The notes: generated from the sequence alone by a model not told the origin. A stretch of 64,000 nucleotides of DNA from Prevotella sp. (GCA_024682415.1 JAIKZG010000027.1:21263-85262), one strand, 5' to 3'; shown: positions 46,538-54,853, numbered from the stretch's first letter. Translations and numbers: made by a program.

Positions 46538-46565
46538 TGTTGTCTGTTTCCGAAAGTGTTGAGTT

Positions 46566-48056
46566 TTAGATGGTTCCGCCTCTTGCCTTTATTCTCTTAT
46601 ACCATCCTTCGCGCTCTTTCACGAGGTCGTAGCCACGCTTAGAGAGATAGTTGTTTATTCTTCCCTTATATTTTCCGAAGGCAGCGTGCTTCTTGTTGCT
46701 GTTTTCAGCGTCGATGGCAAATTCGCGCGCTTCTTTCAGCCAAGCCAAGATTTGTGCCTTCTCCTCCTCTTTCAGTGTAGGAATCATGTCGCACTGAGCA
46801 GTGTAAGTAACGTTTACCACATTATATGTCATCACGTCTTTCACTGTTTCTATCTGCTTGTCGTTCAGGTAGATGCTGAGGTCGGCTATAAATCCTGCGT
46901 GAGAGCGATAGAGCTTGCTGTCGGTTTCGTTTTCAGCGTTCTTTATGGCAGCGTTTTTAGCTTCGCCTTCAAGAGTTTTCTTTGCGTGGTTCTTAATGCT
47001 GTCGCGCACGGTGTAGATGTCGTTGAGCGCGAAATATCTGTTGGCCACGATGTTTCTCACGCTAAGTCCTACAAACGAGCCGGTAAGTCCCAGTGCGTTG
47101 GTCACCTTTTCAGAACGCTTCACTATTGAGTTTACATAGTCGGCAGGTCTGCCTTCCGATTTCAGCGCTACCACTTCGCCACCGTTCTGGAAAATGTATT
47201 TCAGGAAGTTCACGTTGTCGCCATAGTTGGCTTTCACGTTGCGCACCTGAGTGGTGTCACGGCTGCGCTCCACGAAGAGCCATCCGCTCCATCCCATCTT
47301 GTCGAGAGCAGCCTTTATCGCAGCCACGTCGATAGTGTTGTCGTTTCTCAGCCATTTGCCGTCGGTGTTGCTTGCGTGGAAAGCGCAGATGTTCTTAGCG
47401 CCGAGGGTGGCAATGTCTTTGGCAATATCTTTTCCCTCCTCGGTTTGAGTCTGCCATTTATAGAATATCTTTATTCCCTTAGAGTTAATCTCCTTCAGCA
47501 GTTTCAGGCTTGCTGCCGCATCGAGGCGAGTGTCTATGCCTATCACCTTTCCGCGCTTTGCTGCGGCGTTGCCCATTCTTTTAAGGCGCTTCACCACTTC
47601 TTTGCGTTTCGCCTTGTTCTCATACCAGTCTTTGCCTGTTCCGCCTAATGGCAGGAATGCTATCTTTGTGCCGAATATGTCCATTGTGTTGAAGCAGTCT
47701 TCGGCGAGCCACATATAAGTGTCTTTCTTTGTCAGGTCCTGACCATAGAAGCCCGACATTGCCACAGCACCCACTTCAATGCCATATTCCTTTGCCGTGT
47801 TTTTGAATTTCAGAGCCTGAGCCTTGTCGCCACGCAGCTGATTGGCAAAAGAGTCGCGCTTGCCAAGTCCTCCCATGTCGAGTTCCACTCCGTCGCATCC
47901 TATTTCATGCGCCAATTTAAACTCTCCTAACTTTTGTCTTTTAAGCATCATCCAGTCGCATGCGCCTACCTTGTAGCGTGCGGCCTGTGCAAAAGCACCC
48001 ATTGGCAACATCATTGCCAACAAGCAAAATACTGATACAATCTTATTACTTTTCAT
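46566..48056 (-). CDS. Secreted xylose-isomerase-like TIM barrel fused to DUF3826
   Basis: A 496-residue protein with signal peptide (cleavage near AFAQ, about 24). Residues 28-285 form an AP-endonuclease-2/xylose-isomerase-like barrel (CDWMMLKRQKLGEFKLAHEIGCDGVELDMGG, AVAMSGFYGQ, FVERSRD) of the kind seen in secreted sugar epimerases. Residues 300-496 match DUF3826, a Bacteroidota domain common in pectin loci (VKDVMTYNVVNVTY, MIPTLKEEEKAQIL, LKEAREFAIDAE, YKGRINNYLSKRGYDL). The catalytic role of neither part is established; epimerisation or an accessory role in RG-II breakdown is possible. It is the first gene of the nine-gene operon. No standard promoter is evident in the 190 bp before it. 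Confidence 0.8.
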   Translation of the reverse strand: MKSNKIVSVFCLLAMMLPMGAFAQAARYKVGACDWMMLKRQKLGEFKLAHEIGCDGVELDMGGLGKRDSFANQLRGDKAQALKFKNTAKEYGIEVGAVAMSGFYGQDLTKKDTYMWLAEDCFNTMDIFGTKIAFLPLGGTGKDWYENKAKRKEVVKRLKRMGNAAAKRGKVIGIDTRLDAAASLKLLKEINSKGIKIFYKWQTQTEEGKDIAKDIATLGAKNICAFHASNTDGKWLRNDNTIDVAAIKAALDKMGWSGWLFVERSRDTTQVRNVKANYGDNVNFLKYIFQNGGEVVALKSEGRPADYVNSIVKRSEKVTNALGLTGSFVGLSVRNIVANRYFALNDIYTVRDSIKNHAKKTLEGEAKNAAIKNAENETDSKLYRSHAGFIADLSIYLNDKQIETVKDVMTYNVVNVTYTAQCDMIPTLKEEEKAQILAWLKEAREFAIDAENSNKKHAAFGKYKGRINNYLSKRGYDLVKEREGWYKRIKARGGTI

Positions 48057-48249
48057 ACTATATCATAAGACGATTTCCGCTTTTCTTTGTAACTATATTA
48101 TATAATAATGTGGAATTTCATGGCGCGTCTTGTCGCTTTGTGTATTCTTTTGTCATATAATTTGGCTTATTCGTCACCGTTGATGACCGCATCGGCTCAA
48201 TAGATTTCCACAGAATATAAAGCTATACTTAAAAACATTATATAAAAAC

Positions 48250-48288
48250 ACACGGCTGCGAGATTGTTCCGCAGCCGTGTGTTTTTTT
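48250..48288. terminator. Strong terminator 3' of the DUF2442 gene
   Basis: ACACGGCTGCG (48250-48260) pairs perfectly with CGCAGCCGTGT (48270-48280); a T-run follows on the plus strand and a T-rich stretch on the minus strand. It separates the toxin-antitoxin-like pair from the pectin operon. Confidence 0.88.
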
Positions 48289-48311
48289 GTTTTTGTGATT
48301 TGCCATTTTTT

Positions 48312-48728
48312 TTATACAGCGAGCAATTCTTTGCCTAATTCATGGAGCGCAGCCTTAATTTGTTGCTTGCGTGCTTCGCTCGGCTTCTTAATGCCATAAA
48401 TATATTTTGAAAGCAAACTCTTGTTAATACCCATGCTGCGTGCCACTTCCGAAACGTTAAGCTGCGGAAAGCAATTAAAGATTCTTGCTATCTCATTGTC
48501 GTAATCAGGTTCTGTGTGGTCGTAGAAACTTGATATGTGAATATCTTCATCAAGTTTTTCCCAATGAATGTCATCGCCGAGGACACCGATTTCATAATTA
48601 TTGCGTTCTATGTCGTCAGCGTCTTTGAGCACAGGGAATGCTTCAAGTGGACGGCTATATACTTTATTAGTCGTTGTTCTGAGAAAAATTCTGCCGTCAG
48701 CAAACCAAACGTTTTTGATTGTTTCCAT
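48312..48728 (-). CDS. DUF2442 protein with helix-turn-helix
   Basis: A protein of about 138 residues. The N-terminal part (METIKNVWFADGRIFLRTTTNKVYSRPLEAFPVL, split here only by reading) is the DUF2442 fold, and the C-terminal part carries an HTH (LNVSEVARSMGINKSLLSKYIYGIKKPS). The upstream frame reaches 48770, but METI at 48728 is the start. It is preceded by a textbook Shine-Dalgarno AGGAGG (48742-48737) at 8-nt spacing, which is unusual in Bacteroidota. It lies 19 nt after the DUF4160 gene. DUF4160/DUF2442 pairs are regarded as toxin-antitoxin-like modules with DUF2442 as the DNA-binding antitoxin; this is known only as an association. Confidence 0.85.
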   Translation of the reverse strand: METIKNVWFADGRIFLRTTTNKVYSRPLEAFPVLKDADDIERNNYEIGVLGDDIHWEKLDEDIHISSFYDHTEPDYDNEIARIFNCFPQLNVSEVARSMGINKSLLSKYIYGIKKPSEARKQQIKAALHELGKELLAV

Positions 48729-48747
48729 ATCGTTTTCCTCCTTATAT

Positions 48748-48987
48748 TTAATCTTCGTCGAAATATTCATGCCACTTTTCTATTATCTTTTCGCTAAACT
48801 CATTGGCTATGGTTATTGCTTTCTTTATATCGTTAGCTTTTATTCCTTTATTATAAATAAGTTTAATGTTTGGAGAGATTTCTATTTTCGCTCTTCCATC
48901 GCCATTTTGCACGTGTATATGTATTGGCAGATGTTCATCTGAATAGAAATAGAATCTTAATCCAAAGATATAAAATAGAGTTGGCAT
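48748..48987 (-). CDS. DUF4160 protein (toxin-like partner)
   Basis: A small protein of 79 residues with the DUF4160 pattern MPTLFYIFGLRFYFYSDE, then PIHIHVQNGDGRAKIEI and a helical end AITIANEFSEKIIEKWHEYF. The frame can be read from 49017, but a promoter at 49015-49045 would start transcription inside that extension, so 48987 is the start. It is first in a two-gene operon with the DUF2442-HTH gene. A role as a growth-inhibiting partner is inferred from this pairing; no catalytic residues are known, though HIHV could bind metal. Confidence 0.83.
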   Translation of the reverse strand: MPTLFYIFGLRFYFYSDEHLPIHIHVQNGDGRAKIEISPNIKLIYNKGIKANDIKKAITIANEFSEKIIEKWHEYFDED

Positions 48988-49014
48988 ATATATAAAATGT
49001 GTTATTGTATGTGG

Positions 49015-49045
49015 CAAATATAGGGATAAAAATTTAGACCTGCAA
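49015..49045 (-). promoter_or_regulatory. Promoter of the DUF4160-DUF2442 operon
   Basis: Minus strand: TTG at 49045-49043, 20 nt, TATATTTG at 49022-49015. Start expected near 49008, leader about 20 nt. Confidence 0.75.
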
Positions 49046-49118
49046 TAGTTTCTCAGAGATTTTTATCGTTTAATGTGTGTGTTGTTGGATAACAAACACT
49101 TCATTTTTATAGCTTATT

Positions 49119-49412
49119 TTGTTAAAGTATCAGAAAATTGAGTCAATTCTGCGCTACCCCATGTTAAAGAATCGGAGGATTGACTCGATTCTGCGGTACC
49201 CCATGTCAAAGAATCAGAAAACAGGTGTCAATTCTGCGATATTGATGTTAAAGAATCGGAGGATTGACTCGATTCTGCGGTACCCCATGTCAAAGAATCA
49301 GAAAACAGGTATCAATTCTGTGGTATCGATGTTAAAGAATCGGAAAATTGACTCAATCCGATTGCGTTCCACTTTGGGGAGCTTCCGGATTGATTCAATC
49401 CAAAAGCGTTTA
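49119..49412. repeat. 42-bp tandem-repeat array, seven units
   Basis: Units start at 49119, 49161, 49203, 49245, 49287, 49329 and 49371. Units 2 and 4 are identical (ATGTTAAAGAATCGGAGG and onward), and units 3 and 5 nearly so, making an 84-bp higher-order repeat. Several units hold a dyad around ATTGAxTCAAT. As 42 is a multiple of three, one plus-strand frame (from TTG at 49119 to 49505) reads through as 14-residue repeats (MLKNRRIDSILRYP). There is no ribosome-binding site or promoter for it, so translation is doubtful. Confidence 0.9.
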
Positions 49413-49535
49413 GTCCATGAAAGGTGGAAAACGAATGCGTTTTCATTGTCATTGTTTCTCGATAGCTACCGAAATGCTCTGTTTTTGCGCTATTCCTTGT
49501 TTTAGAGGTGGCGAACTAATTAAATATGCTTATAT

Positions 49536-49566
49536 TTTGTTTTTACGACGAAAAAGATTAGTTTTG
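49536..49566 (+). promoter_or_regulatory. Promoter of the SGNH hydrolase gene
   Basis: TTTG at 49536-49539, 19 nt, TAGTTTTG at 49559-49566. Start expected near 49573, only about 15 nt before the ATG at 49588. Confidence 0.72.
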
Positions 49567-49587
49567 CATAAAACGAAAAATGTAATA

Positions 49588-50394
49588 ATGAAAAAGCTAA
49601 TTGTAATACTAATGTGTCTGCTTGTGGCGGTGCCGTCGCTGCCGCAGACTTTGATGGAACACCCTTGGAAAGGGAAAAAGGTGGCTTATTTCGGCGACTC
49701 AATAACCGATCCGAGAAACAAGGCGGCAAAGAAAAAGTATTGGGCTTTCCTCGAAGAATGGCTCGGAATAACTCCCTACGTTTATGGCATAAGCGGCAGA
49801 CAATGGAATGATATTCCACGACAGGCGGAGAAGCTGAAAGCGGAACATGGTGATGACTTCGACGCCATAATGATATTCATAGGCACCAACGACTACAACG
49901 CCGGAGTGCCGATAGGAGAATGGTATGAGGAGATAGACACTACGGTGGTGGCAGCCATTCATAAGCCAAAGGCTGTGGTGAAAAGAAAAATGCGCCGCCC
50001 ATTGATGACAAAGGATACTTACAGAGGAAGAATAAATATCGCGCTCAGCACATTGAAAGGAATGTATCCCACTAAGCAGATAGTAATCCTCACGCCTATA
50101 CACAGGGCGCTGGCGGCATTCAACGATAAAAACTGGCAGCCTACGGAGGCTTATCAGAATGAGTGCGGAGAATTTTTCGACGAATATGTGGAGAGCGTGA
50201 AAGAGGCTGGCGAGATATGGGCAATGCCCGTAATCGACACTTATTCGCTGAGCGGACTCTACCCTCTGGAGGAAAATCAGGGACAGTATTTCCATATCCC
50301 GACTACCGACAGACTTCACCCCAACGACAAAGGACATGAGCGACTGGCACGCACGCTATACTATCAGCTTATGGCGTTGCCATGCGTGTTCTAA
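49588..50394 (+). CDS. Secreted SGNH/GDSL hydrolase
   Basis: A 268-residue protein with signal peptide (MKKLIVILMCLLVAVPSLPQ). The four SGNH blocks are present: VAYFGDSITDP (Ser), YGISGRQWND (Gly), IFIGTNDYN (Asn) and DRLHPNDKGH (Asp-x-x-His). The family deacylates sugars, lipids or peptidoglycan; the substrate is unknown. The reading frame is open from 49417 but the promoter at 49536-49566 and the signal peptide fix the start at 49588. The serine acetyltransferase gene follows after 39 bp. Confidence 0.9.
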   Translation: MKKLIVILMCLLVAVPSLPQTLMEHPWKGKKVAYFGDSITDPRNKAAKKKYWAFLEEWLGITPYVYGISGRQWNDIPRQAEKLKAEHGDDFDAIMIFIGTNDYNAGVPIGEWYEEIDTTVVAAIHKPKAVVKRKMRRPLMTKDTYRGRINIALSTLKGMYPTKQIVILTPIHRALAAFNDKNWQPTEAYQNECGEFFDEYVESVKEAGEIWAMPVIDTYSLSGLYPLEENQGQYFHIPTTDRLHPNDKGHERLARTLYYQLMALPCVF

Positions 50395-50433
50395 ACAAAA
50401 AAGATATATTCACTCTACACACAGAAAAAGAGA

Positions 50434-51345
50434 ATGGATCAGGAAACATTTCAGAAGGCAGTAAACAATATGGCGACGCGCACCGAAGTGGAAAAGCGCA
50501 TGATGCCGAAGAAATTCTCTCAGATGCCTACGCCGTCTGAGGTGCAGGATATAGCAAGGCTTGTGAAGACAATAGTGTTTCCGGGCTTCTTCGACAACTG
50601 GCAGAGTGTGGGCAGCACACGCGCCTACCACATAGGCGTGGACATGGAGCAGCTCTACAACAAGCTGAAAACGCAGATAGCTCTCGCCATGCTGTATAAA
50701 GACTGCAACGAAGTGGGGGGCGCGCCTGAGGAAACTTGCCAGTGCAGGGCTGAGGCTCTCACGGATAAATTCTTCGAGCAGCTGCCTGAGATAAAACGAT
50801 TGCTCTACACCGATGTGGAAGCCATCTACGACAACGACCCCGCGGTGACTAATTACAGCGAGGTGATATTCAGCTATCCTATCGTGGAGACGATGGTGCA
50901 TTATCGTGTGGCTCACGTACTGTGGAACATGGGCGTGCCGGTGATTCCGCGCATATTGACAGAGCAGGCTCATTCTCAGACAGGTATCGACATTCATCCG
51001 GGAGCTACGATAGGTGAGTATTTCGCCATCGACCACGGCACGGGTGTGGTGATAGGCGAAACCTGCATCATTGGCAAGCACGTTACCCTCTACCAGGGCG
51101 TTACGCTCGGAGCGAAGAACTTCACCCTCGACGGCAACGGACACCCTATAAATATTCCGCGCCATCCTATCATTGAGGACAACGTTACGGTTTATTCTAA
51201 CGCTACTTTGCTTGGCAGAATAACTATAGGGCACGACACCATAATAGGTGGTAACATCTGGGTGACTTACAGCGTGCCGCCACGTAGCAAGATATTGCAG
51301 AGCAAGCCGAAAGACGCTACTTTCACCGGCGGGCTTGGCATATAA
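50434..51345 (+). CDS. cysE: Serine O-acetyltransferase
   Basis: A 303-residue protein with the helical N-terminal domain of serine acetyltransferases and a C-terminal left-handed beta-helix. The signature is very clear: RILTEQAHSQTGIDIHPGATIG, YFAIDHGTGVVIGETCIIG, VTLYQGVTLGAK, then HPIIEDNVTVYSNATLLG. It acetylates serine with acetyl-CoA in the first step of cysteine synthesis. The long N-terminal part and absence of the usual C-terminal inhibitory tail match the Bacteroidota type. It is 39 bp behind the SGNH gene and 44 bp ahead of the metallophosphoesterase, so it may be co-transcribed with both. Confidence 0.93.
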   Translation: MDQETFQKAVNNMATRTEVEKRMMPKKFSQMPTPSEVQDIARLVKTIVFPGFFDNWQSVGSTRAYHIGVDMEQLYNKLKTQIALAMLYKDCNEVGGAPEETCQCRAEALTDKFFEQLPEIKRLLYTDVEAIYDNDPAVTNYSEVIFSYPIVETMVHYRVAHVLWNMGVPVIPRILTEQAHSQTGIDIHPGATIGEYFAIDHGTGVVIGETCIIGKHVTLYQGVTLGAKNFTLDGNGHPINIPRHPIIEDNVTVYSNATLLGRITIGHDTIIGGNIWVTYSVPPRSKILQSKPKDATFTGGLGI

Positions 51346-51389
51346 AAACGGTATATATTATATATAATAGGTATAGGAGGACTCGGCTT

Positions 51390-52532
51390 ATGAAACGGAT
51401 TATACCTTTGCTGATATTGCTTGGCATATTCCCCGACATATATGTCTGGGCGATGTATTTAGACGAGATGTCTACGCCTTTCAGATGGCTTCATTGGCTG
51501 CCGTCGGCGGTGCTGCTGGCGAGTGTGGCATGGGTAAACTTGGTTTCGTATAGCAAAAAGCTGTTGCGCCTGTTCTTCTTCCTTGTGCTCTGCATAGGTA
51601 TTCCGAAGGTGATATTCGCCACGTTCTCATGCGTAGGCAATCTGTGTGGCTATGCTGCCATTGGCGATGCTTTGGGATTGACTCTTTCGGGCATTGCTTT
51701 GCTTTGCTTCGCTTATGGGTTGATATGGGGATGGCGGCATGTGGTAGTGAAACGCACTACTATCGTTTCCGCTGATTTGCCCGACGCCTTTGATGGCTAT
51801 CGCATAGCGCAGATTACGGATATTCACGCAGGCTCGTTTGCCATGTCTACCGAAACGCTGAGAAAGATGGTGCGCCTCGCGAATAAAAATCATCCTGATG
51901 TAATCCTTTTCACGGGCGACTTGGTAAATACCTCTCCTTATGAGCTTGATCCGTTTGACAACATTCTTAGCTCGCTTCGCGCTCCAGACGGTGTCTACAG
52001 CGTGCTTGGCAATCACGACTATTGCTGCTACGCGCGCCGCCATGATGCCGACAGTCAGCTGAAAAGCTTGCGCGAGCTTATCGCAAGGCAGAAGATGTAT
52101 GGCTGGCGATTGCTTAGGAATGAGAATGTAGTGATTAGTAGAGGCGACGATGAGATTGCGATAATAGGCGTGGAGAATGAAGGCAAGCCACCATTCCCTG
52201 CTTATGCCGATTTGCCTAAGGCTATGGATGGCACGGAGCGTTGCGCTTTCAGAATACTTATGAGCCACGACCCGAGTCACTGGCACAGGGAGATATTGCC
52301 CGAAAGCGATATTCAGCTCACCTTGTCGGGGCACACTCACGCAGCGCAGCTGAAGATAGGACATTTCACTCCGGCACGTTTCGTGTATAGTGAGTGGGGA
52401 GGACTGTATAAGGAAGACGACAGATACCTTTATGTGAGCGACGGCATTGGCGGCACATTCCCTTTCCGCTTCGGCGCGTGGCCTACAGTAGAGATAATAA
52501 CATTGAAGAAAAAAAGAAGTTCCGGCGCGTAG
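51390..52532 (+). CDS. Membrane-anchored metallophosphoesterase
   Basis: A 380-residue protein. The first 125 residues hold about four membrane helices (LLILLGIFPDIYVWAMYL and others) and the rest is a calcineurin-like phosphoesterase. Metal-binding blocks are ITDIHAGS, LFTGDLVN, LGNHDYCC, MSHDPSHW and LSGHTHAAQ, all in order. Similar proteins (YkuE/YaeI-like) act on phospholipid or UDP-sugar phosphate bonds at the membrane; the substrate here is unknown. It ends in a hairpin (52515-52544) overlapping its stop codon. Confidence 0.9.
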   Translation: MKRIIPLLILLGIFPDIYVWAMYLDEMSTPFRWLHWLPSAVLLASVAWVNLVSYSKKLLRLFFFLVLCIGIPKVIFATFSCVGNLCGYAAIGDALGLTLSGIALLCFAYGLIWGWRHVVVKRTTIVSADLPDAFDGYRIAQITDIHAGSFAMSTETLRKMVRLANKNHPDVILFTGDLVNTSPYELDPFDNILSSLRAPDGVYSVLGNHDYCCYARRHDADSQLKSLRELIARQKMYGWRLLRNENVVISRGDDEIAIIGVENEGKPPFPAYADLPKAMDGTERCAFRILMSHDPSHWHREILPESDIQLTLSGHTHAAQLKIGHFTPARFVYSEWGGLYKEDDRYLYVSDGIGGTFPFRFGAWPTVEIITLKKKRSSGA

Positions 52533-52544
52533 CTCGGAACTTCT
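52515..52544 (+). terminator. Hairpin overlapping the metallophosphoesterase stop codon
   Basis: AGAAGTTCCG (52515-52524) pairs with CGGAACTTCT (52535-52544). No T-run follows; a second weak hairpin (TTGTTC/GAACAA) lies about 15 bp later. The following 140 bp up to 52683 have no further gene. Confidence 0.55.
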
Positions 52545-52682
52545 AAATAAAAAAAGTTGTTCATTTTGATTGAAGGAACAATCCGTATCATTTTTACCAC
52601 CGTGGCTACAACTTAAGCTCGGTTGGTGTTCGTAGTGAACGAATCTCTTGATAACATTCGCAAATATAAAACTAAAATTTTT

Positions 52683-54116
52683 ATGTTCCAAACTTTTGGG
52701 AGGCTTTTTTCTATATTTAAGATTAAGCATGGTGAGCGTTGGATAGCTTTTGGCGTTGTTTTGTCGTTAGTATGCCTAAACGCTTTATTGATAATAAGAT
52801 ATTATGGCGAGCTTACGCCTTTGACCAATGATTATTGGCATTTGTTTATACGTAGGTTTCATGTGTCGGGTTTCGACCCCATCACTTACCACACGCTAAG
52901 CGATTGGGAGGTGAGATACAATCCTTATCGCCACCCTCTGCTTGCGTTCTTCATGTATGTGCCTTATCTCGTAAACAAGGGATTGATGGCATTGACAGGC
53001 ATAAACTGCGCCATATTCATAGTCGCGCTGATGATGTCGTTTTTTGCCCTTTATGCGCAGCTATTCCTATATCGCATATTGCGCGAGGTGGTGGGAAACA
53101 CGCAGCGTGAAGCTACCATCCTCACTTTCTTTTTCTTCTCGTTTGCTTATATAATGCTCAGCAGTTTCATGCCCGATCATTTCATTATCTCAATGTTCTT
53201 ATTGCTGCTCGTGCTCTATATTTCGGGCAGAAAGATAAAGCAGGGCAGGGCATTGACGATATGGCAAACCATAGCGTGCTTCTTTTTCACGGCAGGCACA
53301 TCGCTTAATAATGGATTGAAAGTCTTTCTCTCTGGTTTGTTTGTAAACGGAAAGAGATTCTTCCGCATTCGCTATATGCTTTTTGCCGTGTTGGTTCCGG
53401 CAGCGTTGATATGGGGCTTTTCGCGCTTCGAGTATCGTGTGTTTGTATTGCCGGGCGAATTGCAGCGACATGAAATGAAGGCCAAATTGAAGAAGATAAA
53501 GGCGCAGCGTGAGCTTGTGGCTAAGAAAGCACAGCAGGAAGCAGCACAGAAGGATAGCTTGCAGGGAAAAACTTCGCAGCATAAAACAGCGCAAGCTAAA
53601 AAGGCTGACGCAAAACCACATCATCAATGGACAGGCACGCCGATAATGGGCGGAGAGTTTATGCGATGGACTGATATCTCCACATCGCGAGTAGACGCAG
53701 CTGTGGAAAGCCTATTTGGCGAAAGCATTCAGCTGCATGAAGATTATCTGCTTGGCGATGTTATGAAGCAGCGACCGATTATAGTGAAATATAATCATTG
53801 GTATAATTACGCTGTTGAGGCTGTTGTTGTAGCTTTGTTTGTAATAGGCGTGTGGTGTGGCAGGCGCAGCAGATTCTTGTGGCTTGTAATGTCGTATTTC
53901 ATGATGGATATGTTGCTTCACATGGGATTAGGCTTCGGTATCAACGAGGTGTATATTATGACGGCTCATTGGGCTTATGCCTTGCCGATAGCGATAGGTT
54001 TCCTTTTCCGCAGTATAGGCAGCAACGCTAAGCGCTATTTGAGCTTTGCTGTTTCGCTCTTGGCTCTTTATCTCTTTATCTATAATTTCAGATTAATCGC
54101 AATTTACTTATTATAA
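52683..54116 (+). CDS. Multi-pass membrane protein, GT-C-like (tentatively DUF6080)
   Basis: A 477-residue membrane protein with about nine hydrophobic segments. The first loop contains FHVSGFDPITYHTLSDWEVRYNPYRHPLLAF, which resembles the acidic first loop and aromatic motifs of GT-C-type glycosyltransferases. I recall similar Bacteroidota proteins as DUF6080, with limited certainty. Residues about 260-310 form a Lys/Gln/Ala-rich hydrophilic insertion (KKIKAQRELVAKKAQQEAAQ) that looks like a coiled coil. The start at 52683 is taken because the extension to 52623 has no hydrophobic or conserved content. The hexapeptide acyltransferase gene begins at the very next base after its stop codon, so the two are translationally coupled and probably act on one envelope glycan. 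Confidence 0.75.
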   Translation: MFQTFGRLFSIFKIKHGERWIAFGVVLSLVCLNALLIIRYYGELTPLTNDYWHLFIRRFHVSGFDPITYHTLSDWEVRYNPYRHPLLAFFMYVPYLVNKGLMALTGINCAIFIVALMMSFFALYAQLFLYRILREVVGNTQREATILTFFFFSFAYIMLSSFMPDHFIISMFLLLLVLYISGRKIKQGRALTIWQTIACFFFTAGTSLNNGLKVFLSGLFVNGKRFFRIRYMLFAVLVPAALIWGFSRFEYRVFVLPGELQRHEMKAKLKKIKAQRELVAKKAQQEAAQKDSLQGKTSQHKTAQAKKADAKPHHQWTGTPIMGGEFMRWTDISTSRVDAAVESLFGESIQLHEDYLLGDVMKQRPIIVKYNHWYNYAVEAVVVALFVIGVWCGRRSRFLWLVMSYFMMDMLLHMGLGFGINEVYIMTAHWAYALPIAIGFLFRSIGSNAKRYLSFAVSLLALYLFIYNFRLIAIYLL

Positions 54117-54692
54117 ATGAATCCCATAGCTCAAACAATAATATTGTCGTTTTCGACAGTACGCATGATACCCCACATAGCATTATATCTTCTCCATAAG
54201 AAAGAGATAGATAAAGATTTGGTGAAGTTGCAGGACAGAAAACCCACTGTGCTCAACTTCATCAAGGCGTGTACACGTGAGAAATGTTTCCGCAATCTGT
54301 TTTATTATCGTTTGGGAGAATATGTGTCTTTCCCTTTCAGATGGATGCTTCCGCGCGAGAGCTCTTTCCATATATGGTGCCCAGAGATAGGAGAGGGCGC
54401 CCACATGGAGCACAGCTATGCCACATATATTAACGCGGAGTCGGTAGGTAAGGATTTTTATTGCCTTCACCTCGTTACCATAGGCAACGGCAAGGGCGGT
54501 CGCCCTATAATCGGCGACAACGTGAAAGTGTATACAGGAGCTACTATCTTCGGCAAAGTGAAAATAGGCAATAACGTTACAATCGGAGCGCAGACTCTTG
54601 TCCACACCAATGTACCCGATGATTGCACCGTGATAGGCAATCCAGCGAGAATAGTAAAATTAAGGGGAAAGAAAACTGATATTGAATTATAA
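54117..54692 (+). CDS. Hexapeptide (left-handed beta-helix) acetyltransferase
   Basis: A 191-residue protein with an N-terminal helical part (about 1-75) and a C-terminal left-handed beta-helix showing hexapeptide periodicity: IGEGAHMEH, GKDFYCLHLVTIGNGKGGRPIIGDNVKVYTGATIFG, KIGNNVTIGAQTLV and the ending IGNPARIV. It resembles serine-acetyltransferase-like enzymes found in polysaccharide gene clusters; the acceptor is unknown. Its ATG directly abuts the stop codon of the membrane protein upstream, so the two are coupled. The second CysE-like gene in 3 kb, it is too different from 50434-51345 to be a copy. Confidence 0.88.
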   Translation: MNPIAQTIILSFSTVRMIPHIALYLLHKKEIDKDLVKLQDRKPTVLNFIKACTREKCFRNLFYYRLGEYVSFPFRWMLPRESSFHIWCPEIGEGAHMEHSYATYINAESVGKDFYCLHLVTIGNGKGGRPIIGDNVKVYTGATIFGKVKIGNNVTIGAQTLVHTNVPDDCTVIGNPARIVKLRGKKTDIEL

Positions 54693-54699
54693 AAAATAG

Positions 54700-54772
54700 T
54701 CGGGATTACTGGATTCGAACCAGCGACCCCTACGTCCCGAACGTAGTGCGCTACCAGCTGCGCTAAATCCCG
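54700..54772 (-). tRNA. tRNA-Pro (CGG)
   Basis: On the minus strand a 73-nt cloverleaf: acceptor CGGGATT with AATCCCG, D-stem GCGC/GCGC, anticodon stem CTACG/CGTAG with loop TTCGGGA (anticodon CGG, positions 34-36) and T-arm around GGTTCGAATCC. CCA is not encoded. Promoter box at 54813-54806. Confidence 0.95.
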
Positions 54773-54805
54773 ATTGCAAAAGGGCTTGTTGCCTGTTTGC
54801 GAGTG

Positions 54806-54813
54806 CAAAGGTA
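54806..54813 (-). promoter_or_regulatory. -7 box of the tRNA-Pro promoter
   Basis: Minus strand TACCTTTG at 54813-54806. No TTG is seen at the expected -33 distance. The box and the 10 following bases are identical to those before tRNA-Phe. Confidence 0.55.
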
Positions 54814-54853
54814 CATATTTTTTTAGAAAAATGAATTTTTTTATGAGAAAAAT

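Noticed and set aside
48988..49017. Longer DUF4160 start at 49017
   Set aside because: The promoter box covers 49015-49022, so the transcript begins after this ATG.
49119..49505. Plus-strand frame of 14-residue repeats as a protein gene
   Set aside because: It begins with TTG, has no promoter or ribosome site, and its C-terminal part runs into the SGNH promoter. Recorded as a repeat instead.
49417..49587. Longer SGNH hydrolase starting at 49417
   Set aside because: The promoter at 49536-49566 and a clear signal peptide at 49588 show the real start.
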